From assembly GCF_014356525.2 (NCBI RefSeq), contig NC_052510.1, positions 52,156,619-52,220,618 of the forward strand: DNA of 64,000 nt, read 5' to 3'. Made by a program: the position numbers and the translations under genes. This DNA comes from Nilaparvata lugens (taxonomy: Eukaryota; Arthropoda; Insecta; Hemiptera; Delphacidae). The notes under the pieces are model-generated. The model had not been told where the DNA came from. It did not search any database and worked only from the letters and a program-made list of their open reading frames with translations. Below are positions 10,401-21,640 of this stretch, piece by piece; position 1 is the stretch's first letter; each line of letters starts with the position of its first letter.

Positions 10401-13306
10401 AATCGGATTTGTTTTCCAGGTTGAATTCTCTATCGAAATTTATTTTGTATGGATCATATTGTTCACTTGATTGTCTTTGCACGTCTTTCTTATCGGGCTT
10501 AGCTGGTCTCAGATCGATTACCAGAAGCAGCACAAGAACCCCTGAAATAGAAAATATCATTTTTCGCTTTTAAATAATTCTAATTATATCTTATTCTGAA
10601 AATCCAATATAGGCCTACACATCACCATATACTATTCATATTGAATGAAAAAGACTAAGAAATTGTCAAAAACCACTGATTTATTGATTCTAATTATCAA
10701 TTGATATTGTGGTAATTATTCATATTGAATGAAAAAGACTAAGAAATTGTCAAAAACCACTGATTTATTGATTCTAATTATCAATAAATCAGTGTTTTTT
10801 TTGACAATTTCTTAGTCTTTTTCATTCAATATGAATAATTACCACATTATCAACTTCTCAACTATACAAAAAAATATACTATTCATTTCCTAGAAGTGAG
10901 AACAATACAAGAAGGATGAAGTATATGAAGGATATTATTTTTATCATCTCAAAGTGAGAGGCATCATACTGTGACTTAACGTGGATGAAGTTATGGTGCG
11001 ATTATACCATAGAGAAACAATAGCGTAAGTAGATATCCCATGGTATATAGGGCGTTTATGTCGCAACTTTCACTGTTATCTCAAGCCGATTACTGTCGAT
11101 TTTTACTGTTTTGACCGGGTAAGAGTGTATGAACGGCACAATATGAGAGACTAATAGCGTCAAAAAGCTTCACAGGAAAGAACTACGTAGACTATCAGCT
11201 TGAGATACTAACAGTAAAAGTTGCGACATAAACACCCTATACCATGGGATATCTACTTATGCTATTGTTTCTCTATAATTATACGTTTCAAGATCTTCCA
11301 ATATAATATATTGCACATAATTCGGTGCTGATGATAATTCATAAAATTATTACACGTTACATTGAAATATAAATTGGGATGAAAATTTTGGAATTCCAAT
11401 GTCCGGTTTTACCAAGCTCGTCGGTCAAGACATTTGAAAATGGTCGAATCAGGTATACTATTTAAAACAATATGAACTTCTTCAATGTTGTTTTCCATCA
11501 CGAACTGCTCATTATTAAATCAATAATACAATATTGAACATTTAAATGTTATTATGCGAACATTCAAATTATATTTGAGAATCAAAATGTTCACATAAAT
11601 GTTCCCGCGCACTCGTTGTATATCGTAGCTGATTTAACCGCAAGTTCAAATGTCTTGACCGAGCTTAGTGAAACCGGGGACTAGTTCAATTTCTCACAAA
11701 TAAAATACATCTTTGATGTAATTCAAGTTCAAGGTCCACATTTATCACAAAATTGGCCAGAGCGAGAACTTTTTCAAAATTCAAAGTAAGTTTGCTGGAA
11801 GCTATTCTTACTAACCAGTCTCAGTCAACAAAATTATATTTTTTCCAAATTTGAATTGAAAACAGTTTTCATAGTTTTTATTTTAGGCCTACTATATAAT
11901 ATTCACAATAGAATAGAATTGTATGACGTTTTATTTGATCACAATTAGGGCCAAGCCACACGAAGCGTTTTTTCAAGTGTTTTCAGACGACAAAACATGA
12001 AGCTCTGCTCCGATTGGCTGTTGGATTGACGTTCGGGAATCAGCTGATAATGAGCCGATCGGAGAGCTTCGTGCCCTGCCGACTCGTCTGGAAATGCCTG
12101 AAAAAAGGCTTCTTGTGGCTTGGCCCTTGAAGAACCCTCAGTTCAACAACTTTTGGAAATATGGTAAGAATATTGTTCAGTTAGTTAACAAACAACACTG
12201 TAAACTAACGCTACGGTGAGTATAAAAATTATATCATGAAGTTTCGCTTGCTCAGTGATTAGATCACACGTACCGTATATGGTCTGATTTATCCTAGCTA
12301 GTTTTAATTTACTTTAGTTAGTTTACTCAGATTAATTGTTTTTTTTTTCAAATATCGATCAACCGCCACTGTCTTAATGCCTTTTCTATTGACAATATAT
12401 AACAGGAAAAATCGCATTTATCCAGAATTCTCCATTGAGAATAAATTGATAGTCAAGCTGACACTGGTAAAGAGAATAGACTACATCAGCCAATTATTAT
12501 TAATGTGATTTCATTGGAAAATTACTCATCATCTATAATAATAAAGGAAAGAATCGGCTTATACATGTAGGGTATATAAGAGATTCACGAATGACGCATC
12601 ATCACGTCTCAACTACTGAACTGAATAACTTTAAATTTTGAATATAGATTCTTAATTTACCGAGGATGGTTGTAGGCCTATTATCAATTCTTCGAGATTT
12701 CAGTAGATCAAGTTCCCAGTTTGTCAAGTTTTTAATTAGATCCTTGCGGAGCACGGGTTACCTGCTAGTCAGAAATATAATTTTCAATGACTTAAAATAG
12801 GATTTATCATAAGATTATCATTCCATATACAGTAATAATCAGTTTGATGAATGAATCAATTGATATTTCAATAATGCTCTCTTGAAAGTAATTTCTCAAT
12901 CTTTGATAAGTAATATCACAGAATACAGCATTATAGAAGTTTATAAAAAAAGACTTATAAGTTTATTATTAGTAAAACAAAATAAATCTTATAGCACCCT
13001 TTATTTTTAAAAAAAACTTTAAAATAAAGGGTGCTATAAGATTTATTTTGTTTTATTAATTTAAAAGTAGCCCATGTCAATAAGTGTCTATTATTAGATA
13101 CATTCTATAGACTATAAATAGACTATAAAAATGAGAAAATACACATATTATAGAAGTTTTCTCTGGTTATATTGAGTTTGTGAAAAACATGAAAACTCAA
13201 CTAGAATGTAGGCATACTGTAAGAAGTTTGAAAATTCCTTACCTATATGAAATAATCCAAATTTACTAGGGCTGACTAAGTTACCCACATCGAATATTAC
13301 CATCAT
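5141..13306 (-). CDS. CPAP1-type cuticle protein with one CBM14 chitin-binding domain (exons 13306-13243, 10541-8385, 6649-6528, 5266-5141)
   Basis: This gene encodes a predicted secreted protein of the 'cuticular proteins analogous to peritrophins, one-domain' type, which binds chitin in the apical extracellular matrix. Four exons join with matching phases into 822 codons plus TAA. Exon 1 encodes a short N-terminus; exon 2 opens with the hydrophobic run VLVLLLVI, which together look like a signal peptide. Residues about 30-740 are low-complexity, rich in Ser/Tyr/Thr/Pro/Arg, with basic stretches such as KKIRRRP and a repeating Y-R-G-(S/P)-E-T pattern around residues 440-560. The C-terminal CBM14 domain has the family's six cysteines at about 765, 780, 786, 797, 810 and 818, with ADVSSGCQVFYMC, LCPNGTLF and LVCDWWYNVEC as hallmarks. 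The exon 1 assignment rests on splice phase and a good donor, so the extreme N-terminus is less certain than the rest. Confidence 0.85.
5267..6527. other. CPAP1 intron 3
   Basis: AT-rich intron with no coding signal or recognised element. Confidence 0.5.
6528..6649 (-). CDS. CPAP1 gene, exon with first half of the CBM14 domain
   Basis: The acceptor TTTTCTAG and donor GTAATT bound 122 bases encoding VIPGEAGTDYPIL through VADVSSGCQ, carrying the first two domain cysteines. It joins exon 2 by A|AT and exon 4 in phase 0. Confidence 0.9.
6918..7295 (+). repeat. Dispersed repeat ending in a LINE-like tail, copy 1
   Basis: Blocks AATATCGGGGCACCGGCTTCG, GATGAGACCTAGTGCAATCG and AGCCGTTTTCGAGATCCGTT recur in the same order at 28768-29416 and inverted at 21068-21480. 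The ends resemble the '...AAAATCRTTAGAGCCGTTTTCGAGATC...' tails of arthropod non-LTR elements, but no reverse transcriptase is present, so the class is unproven. Lies in CPAP1 intron 2. Confidence 0.5.
7392..7440. repeat. (TA)n microsatellite
   Basis: About 49 bases of alternating TA in CPAP1 intron 2. Confidence 0.95.
7441..8384. other. Remainder of CPAP1 intron 2 (intron is 6650-8384)
   Basis: AT-rich, no convincing ORF or element seen. The short overlapping frames at 7684-7949 look like chance. Confidence 0.5.
8385..10541 (-). CDS. CPAP1 gene, long central exon
   Basis: One uninterrupted frame of 2157 bases encodes the low-complexity Ser/Tyr/Thr-rich body. The acceptor TATTTCAG sits just before 10541 and the donor GTAAGT follows 8385. 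An ATG inside the upstream intron (10560) would also open the frame, but the splice acceptor makes that start unlikely. Frame past 8385 is intron read-through. Confidence 0.85.
10625..10860. repeat. Foldback repeat with AAAACCACTGATTTATTGAT arms
   Basis: A left arm is present twice (near 10635 and 10715), followed by its inverted copy near 10780-10850, so this is a foldback with one duplicated arm. A relative with a different centre sits at 53582-53830. Lies in CPAP1 intron 1. Confidence 0.7.
11009..11275. repeat. MITE with ATAGAGAAACAATAG ends, copy 1
   Basis: Terminal inverted repeats of about 75 bp, including GATATCCCATGGTATA and CGTTTATGTCGCAACTTT, enclose a short non-coding core. Another full copy is at 33985-34256 and a half copy at 52545-52668. 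Confidence 0.75.
11948..12126. repeat. MITE with GGGCCAAGCCACACGAAG ends
   Basis: About 28-bp terminal inverted repeats (GGGCCAAGCCAC...GTGGCTTGGCCC) enclose 180 bp. Flanks are TTA on the left and TTG on the right, close to the 3-bp TWA duplication of Harbinger elements but not exact. Confidence 0.65.
12970..13055. repeat. Short foldback of the ATAAAGGGTGCTATAAG type
   Basis: Arms AAATCTTATAGCACCCTTTATTTT and complement around a short A-rich centre; same family as 4793-4892. Confidence 0.6.
13243..13306 (-). CDS. CPAP1 gene, first coding exon (inferred)
   Basis: ATGATG at 13306 starts 21 codons plus one base, ending at the donor GTAAGG. The leftover G joins the GG at the start of exon 2 to make a Gly codon, so the frame continues into a hydrophobic run. 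No other upstream exon with that phase was noticed, but transcript evidence is absent. Confidence 0.5.
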
Positions 13307-13744
13307 TGTAATTCTGATTTCAGCTCATTTCAGTTCCAAATCTCATACACTCACTTCACTATTCGTAATACAATAATCACATTTACGCACTTTTGATCTT
13401 ATTGAGAAAAAACAGAAGTTACAATAATCCGGAGACTATCCGATAAAAACCACAGCTTGATGAAGATTGAGAAAAATTCAGGTACGATAAATTATTATAA
13501 ATGGAACAAGAATTGATGAGAACAAGATTTTGAAAAGTACGGTACTACAAGATTTGATAGCAGAAGCGAGACAATGTTCTGTCTTGAGCGGAACGTAGTT
13601 TTAGCAAAACTAACATTTTCTTTGAGGATGTGAGGTCGTTTATGGTTTGCAATATCGGAAACTGACCATCATCCATCGCGTGAAGCTAACTACAAAGAAG
13701 TGCACCTTAATCTGTTGTTGGTGTTGTGAAAAAGAATAAGTGGA
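13307..13744. promoter_or_regulatory. Upstream flank of the CPAP1 gene
   Basis: Non-coding region 5' of the inferred CPAP1 start, where its promoter and 5' UTR should lie. No TATA box or initiator could be assigned with confidence. Confidence 0.25.
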
Positions 13745-15110
13745 GGCAGGAGACGAATTAGAGAAAGAAGACAAAGAAGAAGAAGAAGAAAAAGAAGAAG
13801 AAGAAGAAAAAGAAGAAGAAGAAGAAGAAGAGGAAGATACAGCTAGCAGAAGAAGAGAATAAGGTAGTGAGAAAGGAAGAGGAAGAGGAGGACTGAGGTA
13901 GAGGATGAGGAGCAGGAGGATTAGGAGAGGGAGGAGAAGGAGGAGGTGAAGGAGGTAGTGAAGGAGGAGGTGAAGGAGGAGGTGAAGGAAGAGGAGGATG
14001 AGGAGGAGGAGGAGAAGGATTGGGATGAGAATGAAAAGGAGTGAGAGGAGATCAGAAGGAGACTGAGAAGAAGGAGAAGAAAAAAGAGATTGGTAGGGAA
14101 GAGGAGTAGGAGGAGGAGGAGGAAGAGGAGAATGAGTGGTAGGAGGAGTAAAAAGGAGGTTGGTAGGGTAGAGGAGTAGGAGGAGGAGGAGAAGGTATAG
14201 GAAAATGAGGAAGAGGAGGAAAATGATGTGGAGGATAAGGAGGAGAAGGTGGAGGAGAATGAGGAGGAGGAGGGAGAGAAGAATGAGGGGTAGGAGGAGT
14301 AAAAAGGAGGTTGGTAGGGCAGAGGTGTAGGAGGAGGAGTAGAAGTTGTAGGAAAATGAGGATGAGGAGGAAAATGATGTGGAGAAGAAGGAGGAAGAGG
14401 AGGAGGAGGAGGAAAATGATGTGGAGGAGAAGGAGGAGGAGGAGGAGAAGGAGGAGGTGGAGGAAAATGAGGAGGAGTAGGAGGTGGAGGAAAATGAGGA
14501 GGTGAAGGAAAATGAGAAGGAGGAGGAGAAGGGGGGAGGTGGAGGAAAATGAGGAGGAGGAGGAGGAGGAGGAGAAGGTGGAGGAAAATGAGGAGGAGGT
14601 CAAGGAAAATGAGGAGGAGGTGAATGAAAATGAGAAGGAGGAGGAGAAGATGTAGGAAAATGAGGAGAAGGTGGAGGAAAATGAGGAGGAGGTGAAGGAA
14701 AATGAGGAGGAGGAGGAGGAGGAGGAGGAGGAGAAGGTGGAGGAAAATGAGGAGTAGGGGGAGGAAAATAAGAAGGAGGAGGAGGAGGTGGAGGGTAATG
14801 AGAAGGAGGAGGAGGAGGAGAAGGTGGAGGAAAATGAGGAGGAGGTGGAGGAAAATGAGGAGCAGGTGAAGGAAAATGAGGAGGAGAATGCTGAGAAAAG
14901 GATGAAATGGAGAAAAGGACAGAGAGGTGGAGGAGAAGGATGAGTACAATGAGGTGTAGAAGGGGGAGGAGTGCAGTGAAGAAGAGGAATGAAAAGAAGA
15001 AGGCAAATAAGAGAGAGGAAAGAAGAAGGATTCATCTGTGACACGAATGAAAGAGGTTTCGAGACAAATCTTTTGATAAGAATTGAACGATGGGAGGAGA
15101 TTGACCAAGG
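13745..15110. repeat. Polypurine low-complexity tract (GGA/GAA-rich), about 1.3 kb
   Basis: The plus strand is almost wholly A and G, built from degenerate GAGGAGG, GAAGAAG and GGTGGAGGAAAATGAGGAGG units. It begins with (GAA)n and passes into (GGA)n with a recurring 15-33 bp higher-order unit. Long Ser/Leu/Pro-only frames on the minus strand are a by-product of base composition and are not genes. It lies just upstream of the CPAP1 gene. Confidence 0.9.
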
Positions 15111-15836
15111 AAAGAGGATGAAAGAAGATTTACGAGCTGTTACAGCATAGAGGATGGTAGAGTGGCAAAATAGACGTTCAATAATATTAGAGAGATGAGG
15201 AGGATTGGCGCTAGAGCTGCAAGTATGATATTATTCAAATACAAATATTTTTTATTCCATAAATACAAATGTTACTTTGTAATACAGACAATAAATTTTC
15301 ATTCATTCATTGTATAAAACACTATAATCATAATACAATTATGACATTGGAGGAAAAACTAGGCTGAGCCTGTACTAGGCCTATTTGTCTCCAAAAATTT
15401 TTATAAAATGTTAATGTTGTCCAAAAGAAGTTATGTAATCACACACTGATTCGTCACTTGATTTTCGGTCCAGGAATAATAATTTAAAAATTTTGAATCT
15501 CGAAGGTTGATTTTAAACTCTAATTGAATCACAGAATGTATCACAATAAATTAAAAACTTGAGAAATATTGCATTTATTTTAAAAATTTGAATACAAAAT
15601 CAAAAACCTACTCACTATTAGTTATTTACTGGAATATACCTCTACAAGACTATATTCGTCTCCTGTTACAGTGGGTAGCCAATAGTATATTCATAATATG
15701 TCTATAAATACTAGAATGTCCGACTTTGTAAACAAGAAGAAGGTAAGTATAAAGTAGTTTGTATTAGTTTGGAGAAAGAAAACTGAGAATATTGATTTAG
15801 AAAGCTGAAATGTGCCTGTAAATTATAAAAAATCTG
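15111..15836. other. Intergenic sequence without recognised features
   Basis: AT-rich; no coding frame or clear repeat end seen. Confidence 0.4.
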
Positions 15837-16302
15837 GTTTGGCGCACTCACACAACTTTCCTTGCCGTTATGAAAATTGATCACCTGACGCTAGTGTACA
15901 CGCGCATCTCAAGTCTACTATTCAAAGATCCAAGCCAGCTGGTGACAGGATAATAACGCTGGAGACACACGAGGACTGCTATCTCTTCATAGTGAATGAT
16001 CTAATAGAATCAACAGTTGCCAACAGTTTGCAATTAAATAATCACATTTTCTCGAATTTCGAGCATATTTTCAATTTTAGGTGGAAATGTTATTCATCAT
16101 TAATTGTAGAGATTTTCACTCTCAATCTTTTCCACTTGAAATTTTTATCGTGTTCACAGACATGCACACATACACACACACAGACCAACACCCAAGACTC
16201 AGGGGACCTTGAAACGTATGGAAATTTAGAAATTGGGGTACCTTAATTTTTTTCGGAAAGCAATACTTTCCTTACCTATGGTAATAGGGCAAGGAAAGTA
16301 AA
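15837..16302 (+). repeat. Dispersed repeat with terminal hairpin, copy 1
   Basis: The left end has GGCGCACTCACACAACTTTCCTTGCC and the right end a near-perfect hairpin of ACTTTCCTTACCTAT and ATAGGGCAAGGAAAGT. Inside are conserved blocks (TGATCACCTGACRCTAGTGT, CAGCTGGTGACAGGA, GGGGACCTTGAAACGTAT) and a short CA run. Related copies: 26881-27350 and 27680-27990 (inverted), 55998-56973 and 59838-60712. No protein is encoded; the class is unresolved. Confidence 0.7.
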
Positions 16303-17100
16303 AAGTTGGAAGGAAGGGTTAAAAATTGTTGTACCGGTATAAACGAGAGAGAAATACAGCCTAATGAGAGTGAATTATTGATATTATGGAGATGAATGAG
16401 CAGGAGAGAGAGCCAGCAGAGATAAAGGAAAAGCTGAGGGTGTGTTAGAAAAAAGAGAGAAGAAAGGTAGAGGGAGAAAGAGTGGGAAAAGTATTCATTA
16501 AAAGTGATTTAAAAGTCATCAAAAGAATTCATTAAAGAGTTTTGATTGATAGTTCTGCACGCACCTTCATGATGAATTACTTCAATCATTACTAACTTAT
16601 TTTCTGTACTCCACACTCATATTCTTCTATCAAACTCCATATTTCCACAAGCATGCTTATTTATATCACCGCTTCAAACTACAGCACAGTGTCTTCATAA
16701 TTGTTTTCTCAATATCATTGAGGATGGAATCGGAGAGTGTAATTGACGGATAAATAAATAACTAGCGAAACTTCTACTTGTTGCGCGATTACAGCAAGCG
16801 CTCTGGCACGCGCCGAATCGGATGTACAGAATAATGGAATGGGAAAACGAGAGATAGGAGAAAGAAAAAAGAAAGAGACGAAAAGCGTTCTGGAGATTGA
16901 ACAGACAAACAATGATGCTCTCTGTCTCAAGGTGGTCACCACCTGCCGCTCATTGTTAGGCTGCAATTTTATCGCAGAGATAAGACCACTAATTTTCCAG
17001 CGCTTGCTATCAGCATCTACGCTATCAGCAACAGACTAGAGTAGTCAAGGACGTTCTGGTAAGGTGTCCAACACACAATTAACAACAATAATGACCAGAC
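16303..17100. other. Intergenic sequence without recognised genes
   Basis: A moderately GC-richer patch at 16760-17060 with short open frames on both strands, none with recognisable protein features. Confidence 0.35.
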
Positions 17101-17113
17101 CATCAGCGGCGGA

Positions 17114-17190
17114 AGAAGAAGAAGAGAAGAAGAAGAAGAAGAAGAGAAGAAGAAGAAGAAGAAGAAGAAGAAGAAGAAAAAGAAATAGTG
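17114..17190. repeat. (GAA)n microsatellite
   Basis: Run of GAA/GAG triplets with minor interruptions. Confidence 0.9.
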
Positions 17191-18210
17191 AAAGAAGAAG
17201 AATTATTTACCGGCACCTTTTCAAATCATTATTTAATGAAAAAATATCAATGCTATCAGAATATCGAACTCATCGTCATCATCATAATTTTTCTTCTTCG
17301 TGGTTAAGTGGTAGAGTGGACATTACTGTCCGAACTTCATCACATCAACAAGAAAAAGAGTCATTCTTCTTTTTATTTTTCATCTTCTTTTTCTTCTTCT
17401 TTCATTTAAAAGTTACGATTAAAAATTAAATTGATGGAAAGTGATAAAGGCACCACGTGCTCACGTTTATTGATAGAGTTTTTTGTCAAAATGAATAAAA
17501 AGGAAGCATTTCCCAAATCATATTTGTCTTTTTTGTGCTTTCCCATGAGTTATGGGTACGGTAGTATGAAATGATAGGCCTACAATTGGAATATTTATAT
17601 TTTTCAATAAATTTCATGTTCACAAAAATACCTCCAGTAGTTGTTTTCCTGCTTTTTCCAAACGTGTTTGAAGGACTTCACTCATCTTTTCTCTTGAACC
17701 GTTGCAAAAGCAAGGAGTTTGATGATGGAGAGGGGGAGGGGTGGCAATCTGTTTGGATGTGATTGACCGTGAAAAGTGACGAATCATGACGATTTCGATG
17801 GACACATCACAGTGTGGCAAATCCTTAAGCGATCTGATGGGTAAGTGGTTATAATAAAGAACAATAACAGATCACTCACCTAATAGGATTTATGAAAGTG
17901 TAGGACGCTTGTTAGAAGCAGAACACTTTCAAATAGTAGGCCTACTAGCCACTGTTGCAGGCTTATTGAAACTTGAGATTGATTTCAACAGTAAATGATT
18001 TGATGATTGGTTGGAGAAAACATTTTCGCACAGGATAAAATCATATTTAGGTAGGTACTTCAATTTTACTAGCGACAAGGATATAGGCCTGCTGTTTAGT
18101 TTCGATAAGAATGAGAATAAAATAATAAGAATGAATTTATTGCTTTAAGGCACAATACAACATGCTATCGGAAATGTCAAATAAAATACAAACAAATTAA
18201 TAAAAACTTG
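17191..18210. other. Intergenic sequence, no features recognised
   Basis: Includes a CTT-rich patch near 17360-17405; otherwise nothing supportable. Confidence 0.4.
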
Positions 18211-18434
18211 TATAGTGAGGTCCACGTTATAATGACAGTATTTGATCAACTTTGGTTTTGCTATCCTTGTCTATCATTCGACAAAGCCGGTGGTAGGCTA
18301 CTATCCTTTTCCAGGTCCACAAACATGTCAATTATGTTTTTGACAGTGTAGAAATATAATTAATTTATGCAGCGAATCGGCATCGCTATTCTTCTATCTT
18401 TATCCACTGCCATTATAACGTGGACCTCACTATA
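18211..18434. repeat. MITE with TATAGTGAGGTCCACGTTATAA ends, copy 1
   Basis: Near-perfect terminal inverted repeats enclose about 180 non-coding bp. The ends TATAGTGAGG...CCTCACTATA are compatible with a TA target duplication, as in Tc1/mariner elements. Further copies at 34503-34721 and 54263-55299. Confidence 0.8.
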
Positions 18435-18454
18435 GTAGCCTTTATTAGAAATTT

Positions 18455-18660
18455 TAAAATATTTTAACGACTATATAGTTTCGACCATAGGTCGAAAACT
18501 TGAAAATCGGATCGGTTTTATGTTAACTTGAAAACGACCTATGGTCGAAACTAGTCGTTAAAATATTTTAAAGTTTTTAATAAAGGGCATCAAGTTTTTG
18601 TATTGTTTTTTGTTTTTATTAATTTGAACAAAAGTAGCCCATATAAGTGAAGTGTTTTTA
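18455..18660. repeat. Foldback repeat with GACTATAGTTTCGACCATAGGTCG core
   Basis: Inverted arms (AAAATATTTTAACGACTA... and its complement) are followed by AACAAAAGTAGCCCAT, as at 13060-13075. Same broad family as 4793-4892. Confidence 0.5.
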
Positions 18661-19765
18661 TAAAATACAAACAATATTACTTAAAGCACAGATACATAGG
18701 TATGAAAAAATAAAAAAATACAATAGCAATTCAAATATACATTTAAAAAATATTCTTCTACTGGCAGTTGAAAGAAATCTGACATGTAGTTTATAGGATT
18801 ATTTAGAAGAAGGGCTTCTAGGTTACATTTGAAACTTGGAAGGGGAAGGTTGCTGGCTGAAGATGGCAGGAAATTGAAAAGTCTTAAAGAAAATTACTAG
18901 AATGAGTCATTATCTTTTTTAATCTTGTGTAGGGTACATCAATTTTGTGTGATGATTGTGATTCGATTATAATAATAGCCTAAAATGCATTCGGAACATG
19001 TAATAATTATTAGTATATGTAATAAATTATTAATAGGCTACAGTAGTGCTTTATCTAGTCAGACCATACTTTTATTCATTCATTCATTAAGATGATTTGA
19101 ACTGGTTGTATAATGTAATAATATTTTGTTAGCTGAGGACCACAAATAAGCTACAGCATATTTAGTGTTGTCGATTCCACACTAGTGGTCACAGTTTTTG
19201 CTCCATATTTTAGAAGTAAGCTAAGTAAATAAATTGTCATAAAAACCTAAACATTTTTCTTCTTCTTCTCTCTTCTGTCTTAAATTCTCTTTTCTGTCTT
19301 AAAATACCTATATTTAGTGGTGGCTTCCTCCCTACTGTTCACATGAAGTTTATATCACTATGAGATATTTGTAATAAGGGGAATGCTCTGATGTGTCAAT
19401 TGTCGAATATTGATGTATGTGTCTTATATTTTTCATATGTCTCATTATTCAAACTCCTATTCACGGACAAGGGCTTTGCGGAAGCTCTTTTGTGAATAGT
19501 ATTTTTGTTTGCATCGGTTCTCACATAAAATGTTAAGGTTCATTTCCATCATCAGTTCATTATTCCAAAATGTTGATATGAGTTGTGTACTTATAAGTTT
19601 AAAGTTAATTTCTACTGTATTATTGATACATTATGATATAGTGCAAAATTTAACCTTTCAAAAGTGCCTAGTATCTTTAAATTGTTAGTTATAGGTATCT
19701 GATGAGATGTTTTTTTTTTTATTTTGTTGTATTGCTGATGTAAACAATAAAACTTGAAACTTGAA
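18661..19765. other. Intergenic region with a possible retroelement 3' end at 19440-19765
   Basis: No coding frame found. It ends in AACAATAAAACTTGAAACTTGAA, a polyadenylation signal followed by short tandem units, which is how many non-LTR retroelement 3' ends look. Without a reverse transcriptase this remains a guess. Confidence 0.3.
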
Positions 19766-19874
19766 GTATTAGCAAATGCTCAACTTTATTCATATGGCCC
19801 ATTGAATCGTCATAGTTATTCGCTCGTACCTTGGAACTGGCATAAAACTAACTTCTCATATAGAATGAAATAAA

Positions 19875-19965
19875 AACACAAATATACTGTCAAACACTAC
19901 AGTTTTATTTTTGGTACAGGACCATAAAACGGTAGAATTTGAATATATGTGTTTTTATTTCATTA
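19875..19965. repeat. Small hairpin with GAAATAAAAACACA arms
   Basis: GAAATAAAAACACAAATATA at 19867 is inverted near 19942-19963; CTCATATAGAAT occurs on both sides of the unit (near 19855 and 20009). Confidence 0.5.
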
Positions 19966-20040
19966 TGGAACGGTTCTACAACATTATTGACAGTGACTCG
20001 GTCGAATTCTCATATAGAATTATTGTCCGAGAAAGAAGTT

Positions 20041-21067
20041 ATCGACTCTCATGAAAAATCATTCAGAAAGGAAGGAGAGGCGCAAGAACTAGAAATAATC
20101 TTCATTGAAGGATAACATGAAAGTTTAAGACGCGTACCTACGGTAGATAAGTTTCTAGGCAGTTGGCCATGAAATTCAACATAGAAACAAGGTGAAGAAT
20201 GCAATGTTGTAATACCATCCATTATAATGATATTATCTTGTTCTTCACTCCCACTTGCATCGTAATTTTGCCTACTTCTTTCTCTTGTACCGCACATCAG
20301 TGGCAATTGGGTCACTTGATGCGCTTCAAGAAACCCAACTACTAACTGCATCTGGGTTCTGTGGATAACATGGGTTCCTCTCTGCTGTGATCTTCCACGC
20401 ATGCGCTCATCACAGATAAAGGGAGGATGCTATGACTAGAAACCTAGTTATCGGCTCTATTGCAAGAAACGAGAAATAATGAGCGAGGCAATTAAAACCT
20501 CTAAAATAATAGAAGATGCAATTGGATTGCATCTTTAGCTGTTGGTTATTTTTCCGTTAAAAGTAAAGCAATAAATTTATACAAATTCCAGTAATATTAT
20601 TAAATTTATGTGACTGGGATATCCTACGAGAGAAATATTGTAATTTGATCTTATATAGGAATGACAATTCAAATAACAAAAGAGTATAACATGATAAATT
20701 CTCTAGAATTTCGAAATGAAAGTAGCCTAATCAGTTTTTCAGAGGCAAAGAGTCTAGAGTTGAAGTAGGAAGAGTTCATACAAGTTTGAGGAAAGTTAAA
20801 ATTCATGAAAAATCAAAAATATAATGGGTGACAATAAATTCAAGTATCACTGATTTCTCCTGAGCTCAAGATCAAAGGATCCCAAAATCACAATATGTGA
20901 TCAGAACACAGGAATTTGAAAGTTAAGATTAAAGAATAGCTGGTATAATAATTATTGATGTGAGCTATAAAAAAATCAAAGAACATTTTTATTTAATAAT
21001 GCTTATTATTCCATTGATTAGGGTATGACAGTAGCCTATTCCAACAAAAATATATGCTTAATAATCA
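20041..21067. other. Intergenic region, no supported gene
   Basis: A 117-codon minus-strand frame (20049-20402) has no recognisable domain. The rest is AT-rich. Confidence 0.4.
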
Positions 21068-21640
21068 TGATAAACCCTATGCTATTAAACGAGCAACCTC
21101 TGTTTATATGTTTGGATGTTTTTATTTCACCGATCTCGAAAACGGCTCTAATGATTCTCACGAAATTCAGAACATAGTAGGTTTATAATATAAAGATTCG
21201 ATTGCACTAGGTCTCATCCCTGGGAAAACTCGCTGAAGGAAATTTAAAAGGATAATTATTATTCATGCTTGGAAAAACAGCTGATAATATATATTCCATC
21301 GTCTGTTGGTGATGGAAGTGAGTGAGCGAGTTCATGTGTGTGGGACTGTGTCAAAATTATGACTCAGCTGTTGAACTTTTGTAATAATTCAATCGGGTAC
21401 TTAGTGCCGGTCACGGTAATTAGATGAAAAATTCTATATACCGTGGTGCCGGTTGCAAAAAAGCTGGGTTATTTTCAATACTGATTAATTCCAGTAGATT
21501 CATCTTTTTGAAATGATCTTCTCTGATTTGGTTCACGTGAAGTTAATCAGGATTAAAATTTAACCGGCTTTTGTGCAACTGGCCCTTTGTGAGGAAAATT
21601 TTTGCATTCATCAAGGAATTATTCTCAATTTACTGTGATT
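21068..21640 (-). repeat. Dispersed composite repeat, copy 2 (contains a CCGGTT MITE at 21447-21590)
   Basis: The minus strand repeats the block order of 28768-29416, including the TCAACAGCTGAGTCATAATTTT and CACACACATG segments and the embedded MITE with GTGCCGGTTGCA / TGCAACTGGCC ends. Both composites carry the MITE at the same place, so they share an ancestor that already had it. Confidence 0.6.

Noticed and set aside
10542..10560. ATG at 10560 as the start of the CPAP1 protein
   Set aside because: The codons sit across a clear splice acceptor (TATTTCAG), and an upstream exon with matching phase exists.
13921..15108. Long minus-strand frames of almost only Ser, Leu, Pro and Phe, and an Arg-rich plus frame
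   Set aside because: They fall wholly in the polypurine tract and arise from its base composition; no complexity, splice context or start signal.
20049..20402. 117-codon minus-strand frame
   Set aside because: No domain, splice partners or conservation sign recognised; a possible TE remnant but unsupported.
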